A program made the translations under genes and the position numbers. From the NCBI GenBank assembly GCA_016165875.1, contig JABBOT010000004.1:13889672-13953671 (forward strand): 64,000 nt of DNA, read 5' to 3'. Numbering within the stretch: the stretch's first letter is position 1; each line of letters begins with the position of its first letter. Origin of the DNA: Acanthopleura granulata (Eukaryota > Mollusca > Polyplacophora > Chitonida > Chitonidae). A model generated the notes under the pieces. The model worked only from the letters and a program-made list of their open reading frames with translations. It was not told the DNA's origin and made no database searches. This document shows positions 49,921 to 63,400 of the stretch, one piece after another.

Positions 49921-52900
49921 ATGGAGCCCCTTCAACTTATCGCTTCGGTTGATCAAGATTTAACTATTATTGCAAACAATTATCGTGCAGTTAGGAAGAT
50001 AGATGAACAAGCAACCATAGTATATTGCCAGAAGCTTGCAGAAGTAAGTAGTCTTTTTACTATCTTGTTTATATATGCTGTAGGGTCGAGTGACGCTAAC
50101 CGTGTTACCCACTCTTTCAAAATGGCGAAATGTAGCAGACACCCTCGATCACTTCAGTTATTTTCCAGCGGATGATTCAGTTTTCTTCAAGCTACGATTG
50201 CCCTGAAACTATTTGTATTTATTTGATGGGTATGCGAACATATTTAATCAAAATTTTATAGACCCCTTGTCTTTGATTGTATTGCTTAAACCGATGATCT
50301 ATCCGGCATAGTAAAGACAGCGTTTGACACGTAGGCCAGTTGTGTAAGCACCCCCCTCTCGGGTGGTGTAATTGTTTTTTTTCTAGGGGTCATTTTCTGT
50401 GTTGCTTTCAGAGGCGATGCATGTTGTTTAGGGACACAGTGTGAATTGTAGTTCAGTTTTGACTGTAGATCATTTAGTTCATAGGTTGTTACTTTCCTGA
50501 TTTGCGTGCAACGAATTGAGGGGTAGTCATAACAAATGGGACGCCAAGAAAAGCGCGGTAGAAGTTACGTGCCCTTGGATTTATTTTATTATGATTTTCT
50601 GTTGTCTCTCGTTAACATGTTTCGCTTATTGACCGCACCCGTCGCCCATATCGAAAGCTGATTAATTTTAGTAGTAAGCAGTGTATACATTCATTCAGAT
50701 CCTTGTAGAAAACTTTTTGTTTTGTTCCTTGACGAAAATATTTCATGCGTCCTTCGAAGAGCCTCTCTTTGGAGCGTGCCGGTATCACTCTAAGCCCATT
50801 CTAACACATGAAGGCGAAACCGGGTCAGGTGGTTGGGCTTGGGGCAGGACGTACCAACAAAGCCTGGAGTCCTAAAATGCTTAAATAGAAATTAAAGCAT
50901 TGTGATATCAGACAAAAACATAAGCGTTAGTGAACTACGTGCACGGTATATGTAACTCAATGGACCAATTCATTGTGCTTGTGTTTGACCTGATGTTGAT
51001 AGCTGCAGGTGATAACTAAGGGTAGGGTTCTTGGAGTGGGAGGGGGGTGAAGGTGGGGGCTCATAAAGCCTTGTGGTATGTCTCGGGGTTAAGTATGTAA
51101 CTGGAAGGCAGTTTCAAAATACCAGACCATTCATTGTTTTTTCTAAGGTTAGGATATAAGCCTACACATGTACATTGTACACCCAGACCATGACTAACAT
51201 GAGCCCCAAATCAAGGTATATATTTTTAGAATTTTCGTTACAAATTCATCATCCGTTATGGAATTTTAAACTAGGCAACATCTGTTTTAAAAATTTATGT
51301 GAGAAAACAAAATCATCAAATTTTTTTTTAAGTTGGCCAAGTTATTGCCTTATGTTCTTTGCACCTAATAGTTTATTGTTGTGACGGCAAACACAGTTTC
51401 GGGGCCTCCATGGCCAAGATGGTTAGCATGCCAGTGCAGGGTAAGGGCCCAGCAGCCTGTCTCTGTTGCGGTTGCTGTGAGTTCAAGTCCAGCTCATGCT
51501 GGCTTCCTCTTCCTCTGGGAGGTTCTGCCAACTACTTGTGGATGATCATGGGTTTTCCTCTGACTTTATGAGGCAACCGCCTACCATAATACATACCGCT
51601 GTTGTATAAGTGAAATAGTCTTGAGTACGGCGTAAAACATCAGACAAATAAATAAATAAATGAATAAATAAATCTCCGGTTGTACGTTGGAAGGTCTGCC
51701 GGCAACCTGCATGGTCATGGGTTTCCCCCAGGTTCTGTCAGGTTTGATGGCTGCTGTTGTATAAGTCAAATGTTTTTGAGTACTGGGTAAAATGGCTATC
51801 AAGTAGATAAACATACACTTTCGCACAGTTCCTTAATGTAGATAGTGCAATCAAATATTATGATACAGCTAAATTTTTTATCTGGCTTTATAAATCAGTA
51901 GATCATCTCAGCTGAGCGTTTTGTTATTTATGTATAGGACTGAAATTAACTGTTGTTAATACACCTGCATGCATGTATCCAAGATAGGCATATTGTATTT
52001 GACCTAAAAATCTGAATGCTTGTGAAAGGTCTTTTCATCGTTGACAGATGTTTTGAATTTTGTTTGGAAGGTAGGTTTACAGCCTCTGAAAAAGTGTTTT
52101 TCTTGATAATGCAAGCATGAATGCAGTACATGTATGGAGGAACAGTATTGGAACATTTTTTGCAACCTAAATATATTGTCATGCATAAATTTAGCCAGAA
52201 TTTGAAACCAGGTAGTCTCATTTCTAAATTTTCTCCTATATTCCTGTGTTAATTTTGTCAGAATAGGGTATGTGTTTCAGGAGACTGAGATATCGTGGCT
52301 AAACCTGTGGTGACATGGACCATGAACAGTAATTATATACTTGTTATGAACTAGCTGACTACTTATTACTTACTAGTATCTGTAATGGTGTCTGGTTTGT
52401 ACCCATTTGTGGTAGGTGTTCATCATGAAAGTTCAAAGTGTTACTAATAATGTTTGTATTAATTTCTTAGTAAGAACAGGGCAGATCAGTGATTGCATCT
52501 TTCCTACTTTGTGTCCACATCATACAAAAGTAGATGTAATAAATGGAGTAAGTGAATATCACTCTAAAATATGTATCATATAGATTCATTAGACTAGTGT
52601 TTATTGTTAACACATCTACATGTACATGTAAGAATCAGTGTTTATTTCATTACACCAATATTGAATGATGTGTTTTCAGTGGCAGGTCTATACAGAGGCT
52701 ATATATAGGCCATATTTTAACAGGATACCTTTTTCCGTGCAATAGTGATACCCTCCCAAACTGAATTAACTGTTGGTTTTGTTCACTGCGCAAGTAATAC
52801 GTTATCAGAGATGCTCACAACACATCAGAATAATCTAATAAATGCAGGAATGATCAACAGACTATACAACTTTGACCCGAATTACTTCTGGCGGGAAAGG

Positions 52901-55900
52901 CTCCGTATTAGGTGAGCCTGCACATTGTTATAATACATGTACTACAGAGCCTTTGTACGTATATGTCTGATGTACTTATGCATGTAGGTTTAAATATGGA
53001 CAAGATCATCTCGTTCTTGGATCAAACAAACAGATCATTTCGTTCTTGGATCAAACAAACAGATCATCTCGTGTTGGATCAAACAAATGTATATGAATGT
53101 GTTTCTCACAAAAGTGTCTTGCATGCTGATTGTGAAACTGCATATTATTGACTCCGCCTTAAGTTTCACTTGTGTGGCCATGTACCTGCACTGTTTCAAG
53201 AATTTCCACCAAGCCTAAGGTGGTAATAGTCCCCTGATTTCTGAGGACATGCCTCATTACCTTGTATTTATCATGACTGTTACAGTGACTCTGTCCTTAG
53301 CCTAATTATGGAAAATGGGGGCACAGTAGGCCTACGCGTAGGTGGCAGCAGAACTGTGCTGCACAGTCTTGTTTTATACATTGATACACCCCTGGGTACA
53401 ACTTACAAACAGGGTGTTATTTATGTGACATGTTAAATGATATGTATTTTACGGTAATTGTATTTAATTTTTTAAGTTTTTATAAACATTTGCACTTAAA
53501 TGGGTAATCTGTGTTTTCATAGCACATATGGAATGAATGTACATTGAACACCAATGTGTGTAGTGTCTTAGGTAAACACCAAAATTAAAAGAAATATTTT
53601 TACCCTCTACAGCGTATATAGGTAATGTAAGAATATATCATCAGGTTAACCATACATCCACTATTGGTATGGTTAACACCTGACCTACATGTATCACCAA
53701 ATGTGTCATGACATTAAAAGCGAAAGAAAAAGTGAATATGCTTAAAATTAGTTAACTACTGAACTCACAGTATAGTTAGATATAGTCCGACAGTATATTT
53801 GTGGTTATCCTTTATGACTGTAATACTCCAGGTCTGAAATTTATGGTGGCCTACACAAATATGTATGCATATAGGTCTACATTTACATTATACTGACTGT
53901 TACCCTGCACAGACTGTTGAAAGTTGAAGGGACAAAGCACAAACAAGGTTAAGTAAATTGTCCATGATGAATTGCAGATCTGTACACCCAAGTACTGCAT
54001 GATAAATAGTTGCTGTTGTGTACAAGTTACACATACATATGTGTTTCTCTGTAGTATAAACACCTGTGCTTGTGGTGATAGCTATTACAGTAATACTGCA
54101 TGCCAGAGAGCTGTTAGTGTTAACTGGCAGAGGTGCTGGTATTTATATACTGGTGGGACTTTGCCCTTGCCTCTGAACTGGACTCAAGCTTGGTAGGTGA
54201 CCCACATCTGTGTGGTTGTGTTCTTGCAGCAGAGGCATACCTGTGAACCACCCTCACACAATGGCTGGCTTAAGGCTGCCCCGACTGTCTGGGTTAAGCT
54301 GCCCTGCTTATTCATTGACTTCACTACACCTCAACACTTTACATGTTCACATGACATCCAGTTTAGGCTTATAATCTGTGATATACAATGCAAAATAAAA
54401 CAGAACTCTCTTTGCTTAAGCTAGAATTTTTTAAAATATATTACATTTGTCTTCTATTTAGATGTAATAGGCCTAAACCTACATGAAAATGTATGTTTTT
54501 GTTTTTTAACCACGCTATATTGTAAATGCTCAGAGGGGAATTCGAAGGCTGCTGACCTACAAGTGTGATAAAGGGAATTGGTGTGGTTACACGTAATTCG
54601 ATACATGTACTACATCCATATGTTATACATCTGACATTCACTCAGCCGGTAGACATTTAAAGGGTGAGGTATGCTACACTAAAGGCAAAACTTTTTGGCT
54701 GATAAAACCTATCTCTGTTGCTATAATTAACTTGGTACTATCTGTAATGTATAACACATGTCCTGTCAGTCAGAAATATATGTATAAATCCACATTTTGG
54801 CACACTTTGGTGTTGTTTTCCAAGAGGACTTTTCTGTGAAATGAAACATATATTTCTGAACGTAAAATGTACAAAACCCACACTTAAACACTGAAGAGTG
54901 TTGAAAGGGAAGTAACTGTATAAAATATTGTTCAGCAGCCTGTGACAGCACTCTTTATTTGATGATATTATTCTGCAGCAACTTTTCGTGGTGCTTAAAT
55001 TTTATATACCTTTAACACTGTTGTCATATAGGAGTTGTGCCGAATGCACGTTTCATATATAACCGGTCCTAGACTTATACGGATGACAGTTGACACATCC
55101 ATACAAGTGGATCTAGCTTGTGTACTGAGTGTTTGTAATCTTATCTTAGCAAAATAAATAATCATCAAAGGGTATTTTAGCATTAATCAATTGCCTACTG
55201 AGTAGAGACAACAAAATTGTAACATGCGCACGAAAGGATTGGAGGCCGACTAATGTGAACTGACAAGGTAGATGTCAGAATATTAAGTAAGGATGAAGAT
55301 CATTTATCTTGCTGATTTATGGTGTTGCATACATGTGTCTGGTAAATGGTTTAACCCAAGACCATGGTCTAAGGGTGACTTACCACCTGCATATATGCGC
55401 GTTAGATTCTTTCTTAATACACACAAGTACCTTAATTCTGAAAGCTGAATTATTTGCTCACATTTTGCCACAATCGTGACTTAGTGTTACCTCACCATTC
55501 TCAAGTAAATCGTGGACGAAGTCAAAAATGCTGCCTTTTTTTTAAAAATCTGTGTCAACGAGGCGCGCATGCACAGCTGCAGTCGACCTTTTCGTGACGT
55601 CATAGCTTGAAATTTACATCTATACTAAACAAATCTACTCCTTCAATCAATTTGCATAAAGGTCAAACAGGGACGCACATTCGCAGGGTGCAACTGCCTG
55701 GTGTATTATGTCAAGTTGTCGACAATGCATGTGAGCGCAAATCAAAAATGTGAATTATCTTGGATTTACTTGTCGTAAAGGCTGCGGAATGTAAAAAAAA
55801 ATATGGCAAAGGAACAGAGAATCTCTAGGTGAACATAAATTATCTCTGTTTTACCGGGTTCTTGCATGTATTGGTTCTTTTTGCACAGATTTGCCGAACT

Positions 55901-58900
55901 ATTCCTAAATGCCAATATTTTAACCTGGAAGACTCTTTGGCTGTGATCTATGCCTCGTACCTCGTATTAAAAGGTCACTGCAGAGATCCTTGGCTAGATT
56001 ATAGTTGAGTGTTGTCCTGCTCTGCAGTTGACAAGGTTCTTCTCTATTACCAAATACTTGTATACACACAACCCAAAATACACAAACCATTGTTTGAGAT
56101 GATGATGAGATAAATGAACCTGGACTTATTCCAAATAAATATTTGAGAATTTGCTTGTTGCACTTTGAGGGCAGAAAGTCATTAAGAGAAAATCCTTAAC
56201 GAATACTGCTCCTTACTCAAGGTGCGAAAATTTAAGGGAAAGTACATGTAACTAGGTCTTTTAAGGTGAGATAAAAAGCTCTCTGAATGAAATCATCCAC
56301 TTCCTCTAAATTCTAAACCTTGTATATATGAATTTATTTTGTTGTGATCAAGATATAGTGAAATATTGCCAGTTGATCTTACTTTAACTTGAAATATTAA
56401 TGCGCAAATCTGGATGCTGGTCTTAATTGTAAAGATTATGTCCTGTTTATGCAGCATATTGCCAGGAGGGCTTCTGAGAAACATAATACTGACTTTAAAT
56501 CTGCCAAAAACAATAAATTTACTGCCCTAGCCAATCTCGTATAAAAACAATATCATTTTCCAGATGGATTCTAGCTACACAGAAGTAGATATGCTCCCCT
56601 ATCACTTTAAACCTGTAGTGGACTGTGGCCCCCATGTTAGTCAAATATTTTGAGTTCAGCTGTTTTCGTCTTCAAGCTTTCATATGTAAAATGGTAAGAG
56701 CTTATAAGGCTGTGTTTGTTGGGTACAAAATTCTTCCGTCTTGTACTGTAAATCCATGCCTTCCTGATGGTCATATCGTCTGGAAACTTGAAAAAGCTAA
56801 CTCCAGGGTTCTTCGATGACATGTTTTTACAACCATATGCAGAACAGCAAACCATTTTGTGGAGAATGTTGATATGGTTTTTGTCACCCTTGTGGCCTTT
56901 TTTAACACTGAACTAAATGGTGAAGCTCTGATAGCTATTAAAGGTTGGACTTGTGCCATGTAGTTCTGTGGAGACTAGCGAGTATTGGTGGGAAAAATGC
57001 ATAAAACTAGCTTCATTATCTACTGATTTTATGTGCTATATTAATCAAATTAATGTACACATTTTCAATATATGTACATGTACATATTTTCTGACTGATA
57101 TGATTTTGTGTTACAGTTGGCTCAGTCCGTGAATGAGAAGACTCGTGGCCAATATGACCTGTACCTGCTACTCCTCTGTAAGATTATGGACCAGTTGCGG
57201 CTCATCTACATCTACCTTGCTCCAACAATGGTCCGCCTGCAGCTCTGTCAGCAACTCTTTGTGTGGGTATTGTTTGCTGCAGTCCTTACAACAATCTTGG
57301 CAGAATTTAAAATTTGTATATATACATGTATATCAGAATTGCAACTCTGAAATAAAAAAGCTACATTTAGTGTAGGATATGGCATGGATGCCATCTTGTC
57401 TTCCAGTCTAAGAAGATGCCTTTTACATATTCCACTGGTTGTCTCAAGGCATGTGGTGGTCATAATTTAACTTTATCTAGATTTTCAAACTCCTATTTGC
57501 ACATTTCAGATTTTGAGCTGTCTCAAACAAAGCTGTCTACCATGCCAAATGTAATACATTGAAACAGTTATCATTTGTTAATAATGTGTAGTTGAGATAT
57601 TAAGGTGGGGATAATTTCATTTTCACACAAATCAACCAGCACTGAGAAATGATGTATTGCGTATTACACAAGTACAAAATAAATACATGTACAGAGACCA
57701 TTTGTATACATGTGTTGGTTGCCAGTGATTAAGTGGTTATTATAAATGAATACAAGTTAATTTCAGGCAGTAAATATATCTCTGTGCTTGTGTGTGCTGT
57801 TTCAGCTTATGCACAAAGGCTATACTGGGTATTCAGTGGAATCAGTTGCCAGAGGATGACCCAGGAAAGAGAGGGCTGCGGATAGTCCTGGATGCAACTC
57901 ACAGAATGTTATCCCCAGCTGGGTACAGCCGAATAGAACTGCTCCTAGGTCTCATGGACACACACTGGGGGGACCCCGTTCTTTCCAAGATCATGTCCAA
58001 TGATTGCGAAGATGAGCAGGAAGGTAATATTTGGGGACGTGGATTTACAATTTCAAATTGTTTCCTAGATTGTGTCTGCAAACCTGCTTAATTTAGAAAA
58101 TGACAGATAGGCTTTTTTTTTTTCCTCCTGGAAGCTTACTACTCGGGGAGGGGTGGGGGAATATCTACTCTCATTGCATAATTTAATATTTATGCAATGT
58201 AGACAATATTTTATAAACAGTTTTATCATTTTTACCTCAACTCTACAGGCATAGCTTATGTCATACAAGCGTCTGTGACAGTAACACTTTATGCGGTTTT
58301 AAGGTAACTGTAAAGCAGGCCTGGACATAAGGATGCACCAGGGGGTCGACAAATCGTTCTGCTGGATTATCAGCCACGAGATTGAAATTTGGTGAACTCA
58401 ATTTTGGTCTTGCGGATGGATCAATCCATACTTTGATCACCTGAAACTTCCCTACTTAACCTTTTCTGCTGTTATCACCACATGTCTCACTTTTTGTTAC
58501 ATGTATCCACTAATTGTGTAAAGGCAGAGGGCTGTAACATTTTACAAACTATAGTCAAACCTGTTTTGTGTGGCCAGTGAAGGGAGACAAAATTGGCTAC
58601 ATATAACAGTTGGCCACTTAATACAGGTTGTGAAGACCAAACCAAATCTCCACTGAATTAAGTTTCAGCAAATCTACTCATGTAAATAATAATCTTAATC
58701 ATGACTGTTAAAACACCAATGCGTTCTGCTACATACATTTTCTTAGAAATATAACAATTGTAGGCAAATAATAACTCAAAAATTTTAAATGGTGTGGGTT
58801 AGGCCTGTAGGCCTCATGCATTTAGCAAGCACTTAGAGAAACAATTTCAGGTCAGGGCACGTATGACAGGAGAACGGTCATAAGCTGTATGAAAATTCAG

Positions 58901-61900
58901 TCAATCAGGTTTGCCATTACTTGTGAAACAACAACAGCAAAATGTATGAGTGAAGGAAAATCGTTTTCACCATGTGTTTGATATATACAACATTTTGGCC
59001 AATATTTTTGTTAAAGAACAATAAACTTCACTGCCATGGACCAGTAATTTTCTCACTTCATTTGTCTGCTCAGAGTGGCAGGTTGTAACTTTTCATCACT
59101 ATAAAAACTACCGAAGCCTGTGGTTGACATATTGAAATTTTTTGAATGTCCAATGTGGCAATCACTACTGTTGAAAGTCTTGGCTGCGTGGGACAGGTTG
59201 ATAAAGGATTTGGTTGCACAATATAGTGGCCACTGGACGCATTAGACAGATGTTGGCATAATATAGGTCGTTTAACATGGAAAATTGTTTGGTCACGTCC
59301 TCTTAAGGCAGATGGACACTGTTTACAGGTGGCCGTAGATGGAGGTTTGACTGTGTATGTTTCCTTCTCTTTAGAAGTATCGAGCTTTATCCCGTTTGAA
59401 GGAAAAAAATCGTACTGAGACTTGTCATAAATGTGTATTGTTTTTAATAATGGTAATAATAAGACAGATGCATCGCACATATTTTGTATTGCAGTTTAGT
59501 TCTAGAACCTTTGCTATAAATACTCAGAATGATAAACTTATCCTTCAGTGACCATATGTAAAAGGTTGTTTGATGAATGGTTTCCAGCTTTGGCGAGGTT
59601 GTGCACAACTGTGTGTGCACAAACTCCTCAGCATGTGGAAATGTGGTTTTGTTGGGATTATGAAACTACACATTTCTTTCGTCATATAATTTTTATTGAG
59701 CCAATCATAGGCTACATTAAATTGTAGTCTACACTCACTGATACTAGCAGCCATATTTGTGTCAGTTACCAACGTTGATGATCAGTCATTTTCTATTTAA
59801 ACTGGCACAGAGGTCAGACAGATTTCCTTGTAATTAAAATTATTAAGAATAAAAGTGATTGAGAATTCGTTCCCCTGAATATACATTTAGGAGATTGACA
59901 GGTGATTGAGCGGTTTGATCGCTTGTTATATTGAGGCCTGTAAAAGTATGTCGTGTAATGCTGAGAGTTTGCATATATGTAAAGTACACAGGTGAGCTAT
60001 TTGTAGCCTTGCTACCAAATGTTTCTAGAGTTACTTGCCTGGAATCCTTTAACATGTTCTTATTGAATTTCAGCTCATGTCTTCTTTCTGTTGGACAGGT
60101 AAGGCTTACATTGAGAAAGAGGACCCAATGGTGTTGAAGTTGCGAGTGGAGGTATTACTTGAGGAAGACTGTGATGAGTTTGTGATCAACCTCTGTCACT
60201 GGTGCACCTTCCATCCCATGTTGAAGGACGACCTCTACCTGAGGCAGACGCAGCTCCTGTTGTTGCACAGACACAACTATGTTGCCAAATTTAGGGAAGA
60301 GGTGAGGCTTTTTCTGTGTTTTGGAAAGAAAAATGATCTAAAACTGTGCTTAATCACCGTAACTGCGGTGTACATGTAAATCTCATTTTCAAGGTATCAT
60401 TGTGTTTGGGAATGTATTTAGAGGAGACCAAAACATAGTTGATGCGTCAGTTTCCTGATCATTTAAGAATTAGCTTCATGACAGCTACCTTATCAGCAAT
60501 GGTTATGAAACTAGCCACCTAATCCAAAGTCTCGGTTCAGGGGATGGTTTTATAGACAATTTGTAAGTTCTGTTAAATGTAACTGCCATGACAACATATT
60601 CTGTAGAGATAAGCCTCGCTGTGGTAATGAAAATGGGCCCTTGTCTTCCAGCCCAGGCCATTGAAGTTTTCTTACCTGCAGACTAATTTTTTGGACTTTG
60701 AGTGTTTACAAATCAGAACATCTTCGTGTCCATAAAACAAAAGTGTATTCTACTTTATGTTGTCTATGGCCACAAATTTTGACCAGGCAAATCAGATGAT
60801 TTGTGGGGTAGACCAGTGGTGTAACTTAATGCTTGCCTGCTTGCCAAATGCTGGTTAAATCAAGTTAAATCAACAGTCATGTAAATCAATAAGTCACACC
60901 CACACTCTAAGCATTTAATCAGAACTAAAAGCATCAGTTTGGTCATGGTTCAGGATGTCTTTCGGCATCTTATTTATCTGATGTAGTTGTTCTGCTGTAA
61001 TTATGTCCAGTTCAGAATCAGTCTTGAGTGTCTGTTATTGAGATTTTTTTTATGCATATGTTACTTATTCTGGCTTTTCAGTGTCGAAAAATTTCTTGTG
61101 ACTTTGGGGTCCAGATTGTGAGGAGCTTAGAGCAGCAGGAACAACACAGGGGAGTTTGTGTGCTCCTTGCCCAGACATTTCTCATTCAGGATTGGATAAA
61201 TCCTAACTCCTATTGTTGCACTAAGGTATGTACTTTGATTTGCAGTTTTACTAATCTCTTGGTGGCACATGCTGGCTCATCCATCACTGGCAATAGTGGT
61301 TGTAGGCTCTACTCCAGCTTTGTTTCTTCATCTACAACTTTTAAGTGGAAGACTGGTCGGATACCTTACAAAATGCAGTGGTTTACCCCTTTCACTCTTG
61401 TTTCCTCCACTTATAAACATGACCACCTTGTTATAAGTAAAAAAATTCTTGAATATGGTGTTACACACAAATCAGGTCAAAGCAGTCTAGTGAAATACAT
61501 CAGTTTGAAACAGACTCTCAATGTTATTGCTGCCAAGTTTAGTTTTTCTGCTTTTAGCTGTTTTGGAGATTTTGTAACTGAAAAAGTGTAAAGAGTAATA
61601 ACAGCAATTTGAACCATTTCAACAGTTGTCCCGCCAAGAGTGAACCTCTAAATTTTCTACTGGATTTCAATGTCTGCTGAACTCTCATCTATTACCTTGT
61701 CAGTGCATACACAATAAATTGAACTCTCTGTGAAACATTTTGACGGATGTATTCAAATATTTGCAATCACCAAAACTGTATGATCTGTAAATCACTCCTG
61801 GGCAGAAGTGTAAAACTATTTTCAAGATCAAAAATGCCTTATTTCCTAAACAGATGTTAAAATTACGTGTTACTTTAGAGGGTTATTCTAACGCCCACAC

Positions 61901-62324
61901 TTGTAATAATATAAGGAAAAGATTACTCTCCTGATTAAAGGACAGATTCTGTATCTATAGCTTGTGAATGCCGCACAACTGCTTACTAGTAGAACTGTAC
62001 ACCTGTCGTGGCTGTAGGATTTACCAGTGGTAAAAGAATTCTTTATGTTGAACTCAACACAAGTTAAAATACCATGGAACCATGGTTAAAGTATAGGTGC
62101 AAATGCAGCATTCATCTGTGATCCAGCTGTGCTGTGAAAATTCTGTGAATTTTGCTAACGTAGAGGGACTGCTTGTTTTGTAGGATCTTCTCAAGCTGTG
62201 GATTCGTCATCAGTACCTCTCTGACAAAGATGTGGACAAGTTCTCAGACAGCATTTGGTCTATTGCCAAACTATCTCGGAACACCAAGCAGCTAGGAATG
62301 CTGATAGAAGCTCTGAGAAAAGAG
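49921..62324 (+). CDS. ZNF292/RLF-like zinc finger protein, N-terminal part
   Basis: Six exons: 49921-50043, 57117-57262, 57806-58023, 60099-60301, 61082-61225, 62184-62324, giving 325 residues; the last donor (GAG|GTTTGT) leads out of the window. The start ATG follows an in-frame TAG. The N-terminus holds QATIVYCQKLAE, then a helical domain with YDLYLLLLCKIMDQL, EDPMVLKLRVEVLLEEDCDE, CDFGVQIVRSLEQQEQHRGV and LAQTFLIQDWIN, ending TKQLGMLIEALRKE. These follow the zinc-free helical N-terminus of vertebrate ZNF292 and RLF in order and spacing (from memory, by eye). In those proteins many C2H2 fingers lie further on and act in chromatin binding and transcription; none is in this window. The exon 2/3 joint (TTTGT|GTGGGT to TTTCAG|CTTATG) is the least sure. 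Intron 1 is 7 kb. Confidence 0.82.
51400..51672 (+). mobile_element. Full-length tRNA-derived SINE
   Basis: Begins GGGGCCTCCATGGCCAAGAT, with A-box-like ATGGCCAAGATGGTTAGCAT, B-box-like GAGTTCAAGTCCAGCTC, the family middle AGGTTCTGCCAACTACTTGT, and the tail GTCTTGAGTACGGCGTAAAA with (AAAT)n. It is the clearest copy in the window and defines the family. It lies in intron 1 of the ZNF292-like gene. Confidence 0.9.
51673..51800 (+). repeat. SINE 3' fragment directly behind a full copy
   Basis: CTCCGGTTGTACGTTGGAAG, GTCTGCCGGCAACCTGC and TTTTTGAGTACTGGGTAAAA repeat the second half of the preceding SINE, as if a second copy lost its head or the tail end was duplicated. Confidence 0.7.
53003..53089. 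repeat. 29-bp tandem repeat, three copies
   Basis: GATCATCTCGTTCTTGGATC + AAACAAACA occurs three times in a row; the first two copies differ at one base, the third is one base short. It lies in intron 1 of the ZNF292-like gene. Confidence 0.85.
56637..56855 (-). pseudogene. Decayed THAP-domain reading frame
   Basis: A 72-codon frame on the minus strand opens MVCCSAYGCKNMSSKN and goes on GVSFFKFPDD, RKAWI, RRKNFVPNKHS and SSYHF. This is the order of a THAP zinc finger: M-x-CxxxxC, FPxD, the fixed Trp, NFxPxxxS, then CxxHF. The third zinc ligand is missing: the expected Cys-x2-His-Phe reads Ser-x2-His-Phe. After HF the frame runs only 16 more codons to a stop. It lies antisense in intron 1 of the ZNF292-like gene, with no other exon visible. 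It may be a remnant of a P-element-type transposase or of a host THAP gene. Confidence 0.6.
61226..61480 (+). repeat. Degenerate SINE copy in ZNF292-like intron 5
   Basis: GTGGCACATGCTGGCTC, GGTTTACCCCTTTCACTC, TTCCTCCACTTATAAACATG, TTGTTATAAGTAAAAAAATT and CTTGAATATGGTGTTACACA follow the family order with many changes. It starts right after the exon 5 donor. Confidence 0.55.
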
Positions 62325-62689
62325 GTTTGTAAATTGTTTTTGGAATATTATGTGATATTTATGCTTGAAATATGCAAGTAACCAGTATAGCACATACAGT
62401 GATATGAGGTATTCCTTTTGTCCGCATTTTAAATAGTCCAAATCTAAGCTCAGCTAAAGTAATAGCACTCCATCTATGCTTACAGCTTGGTTGTCCCATC
62501 TACATGTATGTGTTATATGTACGTGTACAGATCTTGAACCAAAAGCTCCAATCATACCATAAGGATGTACATATATAAAGTAAATTGAATCCAGCACTCT
62601 AGCCCAAATACTTTCTTATATCACCTTGTTAAATGGTTTTGACATTTCTACATTATCTACAATCTACAATTATAAATGTTTACTATTTT

Positions 62690-63400
62690 TAGCTCTACTG
62701 GTCGAAGACGAGAAGAGGTTATATATTAGCAAGTTGTCCGGCATCTGTCTGTCTGTCTGTCTGGTATCTGTTAAGCTTTCCTTCAAAATGCTACTCCTCC
62801 TGCAGTTTTTGTCCAATTTCAACGACGTTGAACTACATAGAAACTACATACAACTACACAGAAATTAGATTACATAGAAATACATAATTTGCAGTGTCAG
62901 TTTTCCAGTTCAAAGATTGGTTGTCCGTCTGTCTGCTTATCCAGAATATATGAACATACGTGTACCTTTCAAAAGTCAACTCCTCCTACAGTTTTGTTCG
63001 ATTTCAACAAAACTTGGTTGAAGTGTAGATAACATTGAGAGACATAATTTGTAACATCAATTTTCCATTTCAGGGATTGGTTGTCTGTCTGTCCTTCTGT
63101 TTATCCAGTATATGTTAACATACATGTATCTTTCAAAACACTACAGTTTTTTGCTGATTTAAACGTTACTTGGTTTAGGTATAGACTACATCAAGATACA
63201 TAAATTGTAGTATCCATTTCCATTCTGATGATTGGTTGTCTGTCTGTTCAAGCAGCATATGTTAACATTACATTTAAAATGCTACTAGTTACTGTTACAC
63301 TTTTTGTCCAATTTCAGCAAAACTTGGTACAAATGAAAACAAGATACATGTTTGATTTTCAATTTTAATTGTCCATTTTCAGTTATACATGCGTAATTTT
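62690..63400. repeat. ~165-bp tandem array with a GTCT-rich core
   Basis: About four copies of a unit holding GATTGGTTGTCTGTCTGTCT, ATCCAGTATATGTTAACATA, CTTTCAAAA, CTACTCCTCCTACAGTTTT, TGTCCAATTTCAACAAAACT and TGG. The first copy includes (GTCT)4 at about 62743-62762. It lies in the intron after exon 6 of the ZNF292-like gene. Confidence 0.8.

Noticed and set aside
61028..61591. 187-codon frame presented as one protein
   Set aside because: It is exon 5 of the ZNF292-like gene (61082-61225) running on through its donor into a SINE copy.
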